DNA of 64,000 nucleotides from Dermatemys mawii. Lineage: Eukaryota; Chordata; Testudines; Dermatemydidae. The notes below the pieces were generated by a model. The model searched no databases. It was given only the letters and a program-made list of their open reading frames with translations, and was not told the DNA's origin. The first letter of the stretch is position 1; the number at the start of each line of letters is the position of its first letter. The stretch lies in NCBI GenBank assembly GCA_007922305.1, contig ML677348.1, positions 15,217,584 through 15,281,583 of the forward strand, in the 5' to 3' direction. Shown one piece after another: positions 47,801 to 59,800 of this stretch. The position numbers and the translations under genes are program-made.

Positions 47801-50800
47801 CTGGCACACCTGTTCTCCCTGTTGTTGAGGACTAGAGATGGCAGGCTGCTGAGACTGCTGCTGTGGAGAGAACTGAGAGAGCTGCTGCTGTTGCTGCTGC
47901 TGAAGTGGGTTGAAAATAAGCGAACCACCTGGAAGCTGTTACAGATTAAAAACAAAAGACATAATGCAATCAAATTCATGAGCCTGCCATTCCCCAGGGA
48001 TGAGCACAAATAAAGAGCTAGAGATTAAATTACTTCTTGCAGATATTTTAAAAATGCTGCTGTTTTCGAAAAGGCCTCATTTTTCAGAAATGAAGTCTAA
48101 ATGAGTTGTACCCCTAGATTTCTAGGGACAAAAGTATATTATCATCATTGTTCTATTTAATTACAGTTGTGCAGATTTTATACATTGCTAATAAAAAGGT
48201 AGGTTAATGGATACCCGTAACATCAAAATACTTCATTAGTTCCATGTTTAAACCATTTTATTTTGATGAAGGCTTCCTAGTAATAAATTGTAGAGAATCT
48301 GATGTAACAGATATTAATTAAATATGGGGTTGGTTTCCTTTTCCTTATACCAGTTTTACCAACTGCTCTGATTTCAACTGAATTATTCTTGATTTATATC
48401 AGTGTAAGAGAGAGGAGATTCAAAAGCATAGCCTGAAATGACAGCCTTAGATGTAATGTAAATACAAGCATTTCACTAATATCTTCATAATCTCTCACAC
48501 ACATATAATGCAAAAAACTGTTACTGCAATATGAAGGTTACACAGTTAAACTCTCAAGGAAGACAAGAAATGTAAAAGCTCAAAGATCAAAGTTAAATCA
48601 TCATACTAAGTCCTCCACAGTTTGTAATATACATTGTAAAACAAACAGTGTGATAGCAAGCTGCACATTTAACCAGGACTGGGAGAGTCCATACACAGAT
48701 ATAAATGTGACTTGTGCATTTGTGAACTGTCCTGACTTTAACTGTGCAACCTGACTCTTTATTTATATTTCATTTCCTAGGACCACATCCCCTGGTCTGC
48801 TAAGTCCACTATATTCTGTGCAAGAGGCACAAAGTGGACTTAAAACAGCTGACTACAGTCAGTCAAGAATTCCCTCCTTGGGAGAAGAACTCTCCTCTGA
48901 CACTATCTCCTGTGCCAGCCACCCCCCTTGCTCCTGGCAGGACAGAGTACAAGAAAGAAGCATGGGGGATCAATCCTACTCTGATGTAAGGTTCCTGAAG
49001 GATCTTGCACCACTGGTGTAATTTAGAGCTGCTCCTTTGCAGCTCTAACTTCTGCTGGACTTGATAAGCTGCCCTCTACCTAGCTCTGCATTTGATCACA
49101 GCTCAGATGCAATCAAAATTTTTTCCCATTGGGTTTTATTTTTTGTTTATATTAAAGAAGTTTATTCAGAGTTTGTAAACTCCTTGTCTGGAAATATTTG
49201 TGTTGCGTAGCTTTCTATTTCTGATAGTAGAGACTGCAAGTTCCTTGTATCAACTAGTGACCCAAGTTGTACACGCAGAGTTCATCTTTCTTAAGACCCA
49301 TGCTAGTTAATTTGCAGGGGATTTCTATTGCTCTGTTAATTTTGCAGTTTTAAAATAATCATAACTAAAAATGAAAACAACTACTTTCAGTGAAAGCAAA
49401 GGCTGAAAAATGGAAGCCTTTATTATGCATTTAGCCACTTGAATTCAATTTTTCAAATTTTCACTGTTTTTACAGCTTATTTTATGTCATTCGAGACTGG
49501 TTAATTTGTTAGTGGTGGAAGGACAGCCTCAGGTTTGCTGTTTTAGAGACTGATTTTAGTTATCTTTTAAGGCACCTACTCTCTTACCTTAAACCTTTTC
49601 TTGTCTTATGCATTCAAATTAAAATAATAAAATGAAACATTTACAATAAATGGCATGTCTTGGAACACCTTGGAGCTGGAGGTCTATGTGACCAAAAGCA
49701 CTTATCAATACATCTATATAGAATAATGCAAAGAATTATTAATGTGTCCAAATACATTAATTACCTGTAGTAGATTTAAGGGCCGAAGACCTGAAGCATT
49801 TTTTAAACCAAAAGGGCTGCCTGTTAATTAAAAGTAGGCAACCATTACTTAGTTAGATGCACATCATCAAATCAAATACATCACACCACACCATGCCAAT
49901 GGGATTATTTCTAAATACTCCAAGGTTGCAACATGGCAAGGTTAAGTTTTATACTTAAACAGAGCATTGTATTTTCTCTATAGAATTCTAAATTGCATGA
50001 CTATGCAGATGCTGCTCAGGGGAACAGACTGATTAGAAAGAAAGTTCTACCAGTATTAAACATGGTACATTGCAAATACTACTACTGTGTTTGGACTAGA
50101 TCAGCGGTCGGCAACGTCGGCATGCGGGACCACAGGGTAAGTACCCTTAGCTGACTCTGCTGCTTTATTAACCTGCTAGCTCACCTCACGCTGCTTCCCG
50201 CGGCTCCCGTTGGACTGGGATGGCGAACCGCGGCCAGTGGGAGCCGCAGGAAGTGGTGCTTGGCGAGCCGGCAGGTAAATAAAGCAGTGGGGCCAGCTAA
50301 AGGTACTTACCCTGCGGTCCTGCGTGCCAAAATTGTTGACCTCTGGACTAGATAAAGTATGCAGAGAGCATCCTAGTAGATGTTCTGTAGTTCTTCCTCT
50401 GTTTTTAAAATACATTACAGTTTGCATCCCACACATGGACATGTCTGGAATCTCAATGAAACAGCAGTTACTGATAGCTGCATCAGAGAGAGGAAAACAT
50501 TGAAATACAGCAAATTATAATGTCTTTTTTTTGAAGATTTCCAAGTCCAAAAACATTTCTGGGAGCATAAACATCTAAGAAACATTAGATGTTTTTCTGT
50601 CCTGTTTTCAAAAAGGTTGGAGCCTAAGAACTTAAAAACACTTCTCATTAAGGAATGCTGAAGTATACTGATTTCTATAGTAATATTTTATGGCAGTTAA
50701 GAAGGTAAAAACATACTTAGAATAAAACACAGTCTAGTAAAAGATAAGGGCCTGAAGCACCGAAGTGTGGGGTCCTCTTCCTAAATTCTGGGATTTTTCA

Positions 50801-53800
50801 TATTTTACCTTTCTTCTAGTAGTGATGATTGCCGTAGTCACTTCTGAACTTGCAAGGTAACCTACCTCAGAATATAATACATCTCCTTAATGTAGCCTAG
50901 GGTTGCCAGGTATCCAGTTTTAGACCAGAACGCCTGGTTGAAAAGGGACCGTGGCGACTCTGGTCAGCATCGCAGGGTTAAGGCAGGCTCCCTGCCTGTC
51001 GTGGCTCTGCACAGCTCCTGGAAGCAGCGGCATGTCCCCATTCTGGCTCCTGGGTGAAGAGGCACTAGGGGGCTCTGCGCACTGCCCCCACCCAAGCACC
51101 AGCTCCACAGCGCCCGCTAGCCAGGAACCGCAGCCAATGGGAACTGCGAGGGTGGTGCCTGCGGACCGGCTGCATGCAGAGCTGCCTGGCCATGCCTCCG
51201 CATAGGAGCCGGAGGGGGGACATTCCACTGCTTCTGGGAGCCACCTGATGTAAGCGCCGCCCGAAGCCTGCACCCCATCCCGTGCCCCAATCCCCTGCTC
51301 CAGCCCCCATCTCCCTCCCATCCTCTGTACCCCTCAATCCCAGCCCAGAGCACCTTCCTGCACCCCTAACCCCTCATCCCAGCCCCAGAGCCTCACCCCC
51401 AGCCCTCATCACCAAGCACCCCAACTCCCTGTCCGGATCTCCCTCCCGCCCTCTGAACTCCTTGTCCCAGCCCGAAGCACTCCCAAATCCCTTATCCCCA
51501 ACCCCACCTCAGAGCCTGCACCCCCAGTCAGAGTCCTCACATCCCCCCGCACGAGCCTGGAGCCCTCTCCCACACTCCGAACCCCTCAGCCCCAGCCCAG
51601 AGCCCCCTCCCACACCTTGAACTCCTATTTCTGGCCCTACCCACAGCCAGAGCCCTCACCCCTCCCACACCCCAACCCCTTAAGCCAGCCCGGTGAAAAT
51701 GAACGAGTGAGTGAGGGTGGGGAGAATGAGAGACAGAGGGAGGGAGGATGGAGTTAGCTGGGGCATGGCCTTGGAGAAGGGGTGGGGCCTCAGAGGAGAG
51801 ACAGAGCCTCCTAGAAGAGGTGGGGCAAGGGTGTTTGTTTTTGTGCAAGTAGAAAGTTGGCAACCTTAACCTAGCCCCTTAAGATAACTACTTCACACAC
51901 ATTCAACCTCAGCTGACCTGGGGACTAAGAATGTGGAGATAATCCTCAAATTCAGTGAGGCCTACATCCTAAAAGGGATTTAGGTGACACCGTAATCTAC
52001 AACACCTGCCCCCCTCAGCTGCCATCTAAATGTAAAAGTTTGCCTATGCATCTAAGTTTCTTTGGTCATGCGCTCCTCATTCTAGATGTCCAGACACATG
52101 TTGCACACCTCTGCCTCAGTGTGATCTGCAAACTAGGAAAAGAGAGGCAGGCAAATGCCTATCTAGCCTTTGGGCTTGATCCAAACATACTCAGAACACA
52201 CCTGCCAGATCAGGCTCCATTCAAAATCCAGCAGTGGCAGGGCCAACTCACTTACAACTTCTAGTACAGTGGTTAGAGCACTCACTGGGATATGGAAACC
52301 TAGGTTCATTCTTCCCTCTGCCTGAGGGTTAGAAACAATTTGAGCAGGGATTTCCCACCTCTCAGGAGAGTGCTCTAACCACTGAGCAATGTGTTATTCT
52401 GATGTGGGTTCACCCTCAGTCTCTCCAGTTGAATCTGTTCCACTTTGGATAAATAGACATTGGGCCTCAGAGAGAATGACCCTAGGCCTGGCAGGTAGCA
52501 CACTTACCTGGATGGTGGCTAAACCTGGGTCCAGTCCCCATGCTCCAATGACTCTATATTTATCCACAATGAAATAGCTTTAACAGGAGAGACTAAGGCA
52601 GGCCCCTAGCAGAAGGTCCCAAAGCCTATTGATTAGGGACGTGGAAGACCCCTCTTCAAATCCTTTCACCCCCTCAGTTGGGGTGGGAATTGAACCTGGG
52701 TCTCCCACATATTGGGTGAGTGCTGTACCCACTGGGCTACCAGCTCTTCCTCCCTGTAGGGAGGGGTTTAAGACAAATTCCTCTCATCAGCATCTCCCAT
52801 TGCAGAGGTGAGCTAACTACGGCCCACAGGCCAAATCCGACCCATGGGACCCTCCTGCCTGTCTCCTAAACTCCTGTTCAGGAAGGCTAGCCCCAGTCCC
52901 TCCCCTGCAGCCTCAGTGCGACGTGACGTCAGTGCTCTGGGTGGCGTGGCTGGCCCTGGTTGGGCCATGCGGCTGTGAACTCCTGCTGCTCTGAGTGGTA
53001 TACTAAGGGGGCAGGAGCGGGGAGTTGGATAAGGGGCAGGGGATCCTGGGGGCAGGTGATGAGGGGACAGGGAATAGCGGGGGCTGGACAGGCATGGGAG
53101 TCCTGGAAGGCCTATCGGAGGGCCTGTCGGGAGGTGCGGGGGATAGGGGACAAGGGGGAGCGGTTCCAGGGGGGCTGACAGGAGGTGGGGATGGGAATAG
53201 GGGTCAGGGGGAGGCAGTCAGTCAGAGGACAGGGAGTGGGGGGGATTGGATGGGGGTGAGGTCCCGAGGTGAAGTTAGGGATGAGAGTCCCAGGAGGCGG
53301 TCAGGAGACAAGGAGCAGGGGAGGTTGGAGGGGTTGAGAGTTGTGAGGGGGGAAATCAGGGGGCAGGAAATGGGAGGGGATCAGGCTGTATGGGGAGGCA
53401 CAGCTTTCACTACCCGGCCCTCTATACAGTTTCGCACCTCCAATGTGGCCTTTGGGCCAAAAAGTTTGCCCACCCCGTCCCACTGGCTAGTTAGGCAGCT
53501 CCCCATCTAGCATGCTGGCTTTTGTGGCATTCTTAGGCACCTACTTTTCCCCCCTGCATTGCACAGGGAGTCTAGGTGCCTAACTTAGGCCTTGTGGATG
53601 CCAATGTTGCTCTTGTGATTTTCTAGGCACCTTAGTGTTGAAATGCCTAAGTCCCTTTGTGGATTCAAGCCCGAATGTACACACTATCCATTCACTGGCA
53701 TACTTAAATTCTTCTGCCCACTGTTTTCATGTTCTACTTTCATTGCAGTTAAATGACTCTTGCTATTTAACCTGATCTGAATGTTTCCTCATGACAGCTT

Positions 53801-56800
53801 TTTACCTGATTCATACTAACCTGCTTGAGAGGCAGACTGCATTGCAGCTGGCAGCGCATTTGGTACCAGACCTCCTGATGGTAAAATGCCACTCAGATTT
53901 ATACCTGCAGGGGTTATGGCACCAGTATTACACGCCAGCATAGGGTTTGAGCCACTCATCAATGTCTGTGCTCCACTGTAGAAGAGGAAAGAAAACACAT
54001 TAAATCCAAAAGGTACAAATGTGTGTGAACACCTAGCTTCCTGCCTTCCAGTTTGACAACACAATCAACAATTTGCTCTAAATGAGATCCTATTTAAGGT
54101 GACTGATCAGAACAACATTTATAGCCACCTTATTGATTAATTAATTACAAACTAACATTAAATGAATGTTCCAGCTGAGTGTGAAACGTGTTATGTGTTC
54201 TCTACAATCCAGACATCAAGGCATCTTAGAAAAACACAAAGGAGTAGCATAAAGTACCTAGGATTTGGAATAGATAGGTCCATAACCTACCCTCATTCTG
54301 TGCACACAACTCACACTGATACCAATGATCATGGGGAGAATAAAGTGTGCAAGTTTTTTTATTCTAAGCCTACAGTGTTTCTAAATACAAAGACTAATAC
54401 AACCTTAAATACAGCAGCACTGACAGGACATAAAAGCTGGAGAGCAGACTCATGTTTTCCTTCAGCAACTTGAAAATATTTACTTAATGGATCTGGAGTG
54501 ATGAGTTGCTGCTGGAGAGTTCAGATGAGTAATTCACACATCTGACATTGTTAGGGTGCACTCTGTGTTTTACGCAAAAGACAGCGAAAGCTACTTTAAT
54601 TTAATAGAAATCTACCATGGTAATAAAAGAATAAATTCCACCATTGGCAGAAATGCTTTTAAAAAATAAAAAATAATATTTAAGTCTCAGAATAAGTGTA
54701 AAAATGCTTAATAAAGTTAAGTAATCATAAATCAGATTCACTGATGTTCCCTTTAATAGCAACAAACAAAAGGAAGTATTTTTTTATACAACGCAGTCAA
54801 CCTGTTATAATCTTGGCCTCTGGCAAAGAGTTCAACAGTTTTCCATAAATGTATCTAATTCTTTTTTGAGGATAGGTCCATCAAGGGCTATTAGCCAGGA
54901 TGGGCAGAGATGGTGTCCCTAGCTGCTGTTTGCCAGAAACTGGAAATGGGCGACAGGGGATGGATCATTTGATGATTATCTGTTCTGTTCATTCCCTCTG
55001 GGGTACCTGGCATTGGTCACTCTCAGAAGACAGGATACTGGGCTTGATGGACCGTTGGTCTGACCCAGTATGGCCATACTTAAATTCTTATTATACATAT
55101 TTTACATGGAATGTTTCACTCACAAGGGCTTTTACACTGAATTTTGTCTAACTATTTTTAATTTGGAATGGTTTGCTTATTCCATCTCCTCTCTCATAAT
55201 GATTAATAAAAAGATAACATTCAAGCGGAAAAATTGTAAGAACAAAATCTCAAGAGCGATCAGAGTTTTTGTAGCTAGGCAAACACTAGCGCAGGGATTG
55301 ACAAATTTGGCATGTGGCCCGTTAGGGTAATCCACTGGCGGGCTGAGATGATTTGTTTACCTGCAAGCCAATGGGGGCTGCGGGAAGTGGCGGCACCACT
55401 TCCCGCAGCCCCCACTGGCCTGGAACGGTGAACTGCGGCCAGTGGGAGCTGAGATCGGCTGAACCCGAGGACACTGCAGGTAAAAAAACCGTCCCAGCCT
55501 GCCAGTGGATTTCCCTGATGGGCCACGTGCCAAATGTTGCCGATCCCTGCACGAGTGTAATTAAACCATAACCATTTTAAAAACTCAAAGTACACAGTTC
55601 ATTGGTTCTTATTCAACTTCATCAGTAATGAAATACTGGGTTTCTTCTGTTTGAGCACCTCACAAAACTGCATTAACTCTGAATTATGCCATTACAGTGT
55701 GAAATGATACATTTCCATTGGCTATCTTGAATAAAACCTGGCTTAACGAATATTGAACATTTCTGTAAATCAACATAAGGCAGGTTAAGAAGGCACTAAA
55801 ATAAAGTGAACTTACCACACAGAGCCCACTACATTGATGAAGTTAAGTCCTGCAGGGTTTGCCATGACCTGGGTGGAGGTGGTTCCTGTAGTAATGGATG
55901 TTACCATGGTGGAAAGAGGAATGGTCATTACAGGCAATGCCTGGCTCAGAGACATTTGCTGCTGAGCAAACGGGGTTAACAAAGTGGGCTGAGGGGTGAA
56001 GCCTGAATCTTGGGGAGTAGGGGTGGCAGAAAGGGTAATAGGAGTTGAGCTCTGAGCGTCAGGAGGGTGTGGGGTCGATGAAGGGGTGTTGGTTGGAGTA
56101 GGAGTAGATGTTTTAGGAGTTCCAGACCCTGCTCATTGAGAAAAATAAAAAGTGCTAGTTTGTTATAAAAGGCCAGTCCTTTTGTAAAATAAGGTTAATG
56201 GAATCTTAATTAGCACTGACAATTTGTTCCAGTTTTTCAAAGCAGTAAACTGCAAGTGTTAATCTCTACACGACACACGAGTGTTGTTGCACTCGCTCAT
56301 GATTAAAGATGCAGTATATCACACAGAAACCCCATCACCATGCTTAACTCTTTAACCAAAACATACATTTGTATTGTCCATTAAGTCCTTTTAAAATTTA
56401 TAGTGTACTAAGTCACGATTCTGTTGGAAATACTTTTAAGTCAATGTAGAACAATTTTTCTGAGTGACCATTTTAACTCAATCAATGATTTTGGTTCTAA
56501 AATGTCAAACATACAGTCTATATGTATGGTCTGTATAACAGCATCATGCCAAAACATATGGAAAACAACAGATTCAACAAAGAACAGATAATACTTTCAG
56601 TGATCAAATGGGGTCAAAAGTAACCATCTAAATTCTATCAAATAGATATCGATAACTGTATTTGCCAGATTTCTGTCAAATCACAAAAGAGAAAAATGAA
56701 GCAAATGCTTTTTGCAGGAGATAATACTGCATCTTTAAAAGTTACTGTGTAATTCCTTCTGCTTAAATGTAGAATGTATAGATAAATTTGTTGTGAATGC

Positions 56801-59800
56801 AGTATGCACAGTTTATCAACAGAAGAAACAAAAAAACAGAAAAAGTAAAAAAAAAACCCAAAAGCTCTTGAGGTGTTCTCTTTTTTAGCTTTCATGTCCT
56901 GCAGAAAGAAAGGAAAGAAATGTGAATGTCCAAAAGCTGTGACCAGAGCTTTACTTACAGTAACAACTGTGTGCAGTAGATTTACATAATCCATACCAGC
57001 AACATAAAAAGGTGTGAATAGAACTGTTGGAAAATTTACAAAATTTTTCTTATGTTTTTCTTTGTGCAAAACAAGAAGGCAGAAAAATTACACCTTTTGA
57101 GCTATCAAGAAAATTGTAAACTATTTAATGCAAAAAACATATTATATCACTGTGCAGCATACTGAAATGTTCAGTGTGCAATTATTCATAAAAAAATTGA
57201 AAACTATAGCTGTGGTTTCTTTTGCTGTACAAATCTGTTCATGAAAGGCCTCAAGACACATATTTTAAAAATGGTTCATGAGCTACAGTTACAATAATCC
57301 TGTCATTGGTAATTTAAAAAAAAAGAAACTCAGATGTCACTCATTTTAGAAAATTACATTTTAACATCTTACATTATAGTGCTATGATAATCATTATTAC
57401 ACTTTAGTAATCAGCAATGATTTGTAAAACAGTGTTGGAGTGTTTTAAAAAATCATCTCATAGTTTATTGTATCACCACTTTGGGACTGATCAGGTTATA
57501 TACATACACAGAGATACAACTGTACGAGCACCTATGACATTTAAAAATAATCAGTTGCTTAAATTATGTAAATGCAAATTGGTCTCATATACTATTATTT
57601 TTACACTGGAGGAAAGAACCACACTTTGGAATCTTATATTGTCACATTTGCTATCTGGCTTTTTTAAAAAAAGATAATCATACTGGTTGCATAAAATGTA
57701 TTAAAACGTATACACAAAGGGTGCATACATGTATATACAGAAAAACAAACACAATTACAGTAAACATAAAATACATACAGTCAACAAGAGACCTGCCTGA
57801 AGCTTTGCACAATTATACAATTTAGAGTACACTGTACATTTAAGTTTCCACTGGTTAAGCTTATCATTCCACTGGTTAAGTTTATCTCAAGAAGCATTAT
57901 GCAGAAGCCTAAGATTTAATGGAGAATTTAGTTCGTGACTCACTTTGTGAAGAGCTCGCAGGAGACATGGCAGCTGGAGAAAGCATGCTAACTTGACTAA
58001 GATCCATAGACTGTTTCCGAGAAAGACTGGGAGGCTTAGAAGGAGGAGGAGGAGTTGGGGCTTTTAGATGGCCACTTGACTGCTGTGGACTAAAAATATT
58101 ACCTGAAAAAGTACAATTAACACACATTTTGGTTCTGTGGGTGGGATGATAGCATATTTTCCACTATATACATAATTGAACAATACTGTTTAATCAGAAA
58201 GCAGTGAGATCAGCTTTGAAAAACTCTCCATGACCTATAGAGGCAAAGCTTTTACATTATATTTAAAGTTATTACATTAAGTAGTGAAATCCCACACTTC
58301 AAAATAAGGGAAATAGACAGTAGGAGGGAGAGGATGAAAAGCTAAAAAGTATTTACCTGAAGAACTACCTCCTGAACTTGAAGGCAGTTTGATGGGAGGA
58401 GGTCGATGTTTTACACCTTTCCCTAATACTGAAGACTGTACAGATCCTGATAGACTCTCTGGCTGCTACGAAGAAACAGAAATTTAGGATATATTAGCCC
58501 AGTATGAGATTACATAATACATGCTAGAAACAACTATTAAATTAAAGCATTTCTATTAGAATACTAAAGTAAAGCAATTATCAGGAAGTGGTCTCCCTTT
58601 GTGGGAGACATTAGAAACACAATCTGTGATCCTTTTCAGATGCAGCTTTTGCCAAGAGAGGCCTCCAAACTAGTGGTAAAATTAAAATAAAACAACAATG
58701 GGAATTATATTGCTTCATTCCCTATCCCGAATTCATTGCTAATGACATCCCAGGAGTAGAAGAATGACAGACATACTCTTGAAAGAAAGGAAAACTCGGT
58801 CTTACAGATAAATTAGTCTGTCAATCCTGACCCACTTGGGATTCAGGGTACAGAACCAGAGTATGGGAACAGGAATATAAATACTTGGGTGAAATCCTGG
58901 CTCCACTGAAATTGATGGGAGTTTTGCCATGATTGCACCATTACATTTAGAATTAAGATGTTCTGCTTTTTGTTTTACCAATTACAGACAGATTTTTTTT
59001 TAAGATGAATTAATAAAGTTCAAGTATTGCCTTACAGCTATTCAAATGTATAGTCCTGAATTACAAATGGCACACTACCTAGAAGTTGGCAGTAATTGTC
59101 TCTAAGTCCATGCAACTACTAGTTCAGATTGTCAGACAATCTGTTTCAGGAAAAATAAATTTACAGGTAAATGCCAAATATTTAATTTACATGCACGGAG
59201 TATAAATTCAGAATAAAAGAAGTATTATAAACATAGTGTCTCTTCTTTCAGGTTCAGGGAGATGACAGACCACAGAGAAGACAATATCAGATATACAACT
59301 TCAAAAAGTTGTATATCTGATATTCAATTTATTATTTGCATATTTAATTTTATTATTCTTAATAAAATTAGTGCTAGATATTTTCCCTCCTTGTCAAAGG
59401 AGTCAAAAGTCTGTGACAGAGGAAATTAAGACAGCCTTCTTCGGTGTCCTAGAAAAAACACCTGGTTAACTTTAACAATAAAATTAACCACATCACTAAA
59501 AAAAGTTAGAAGAGTAATTTCAAAAGTTTTCTTAGCTGAATTATGGTTCCTCTGAAGTTCTTTTCAAGTTGGGCACACATGCTAAGAGCTGATGCTTAGC
59601 TCTTTCTATTTTACAGAGTACACAATTCTGTGGTCTTTAATGGCTCTGAAAAGCAAACAGACACCATTCTCCTTTTATGCTTCTATTTTTTTCTTTAAAA
59701 ATCCTTTAAGTTCTGTTGATAACCCTAAAGACTTAGTTTTTATTTTTTACTTTTTCAAACTCCTTTCTTCACTACTCAAGATAACTACTTCCACAAAGAA

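Larger units (their letters stand above)
43485..47809 (-). other. SUPT20H 4.3-kb intron
   Basis: Holds the repeat at 44875-45025, hAT copy 2 and the CTCF-like site. The stretches 43485-44870, 45030-45920 and 46760-47440 show nothing else. Confidence 0.55.
49821..53820 (-). other. SUPT20H 4-kb intron
   Basis: About three quarters is transposon: 50102-50345, 50900-51865, and 51955-53660 with its nested hAT. 49821-50090 and 50360-50890 show nothing. Confidence 0.65.
53976..55815 (-). other. SUPT20H intron upstream of the GAQTLMSG exon
   Basis: Contains the CR1 3' end and the palindromic hAT. 53976-54820 and 55560-55815 are plain. Confidence 0.55.

Noticed and set aside
48818..49021. 67-aa plus-strand frame
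   Set aside because: No family resemblance, no splice or promoter context; chance frame in an intron.
51282..51863. Pro/Ser-rich frames on both strands
   Set aside because: C-rich simple repeat array of a DNA element; opposite-strand frames are equally open.
53025..53510. 161-aa Gly-rich plus-strand frame
   Set aside because: Same hAT interior composition artefact (copy 3).
59283..59324. Hairpin as a microRNA precursor
   Set aside because: The stem is shorter than a typical precursor and there is no expression evidence; kept only as a structural finding.
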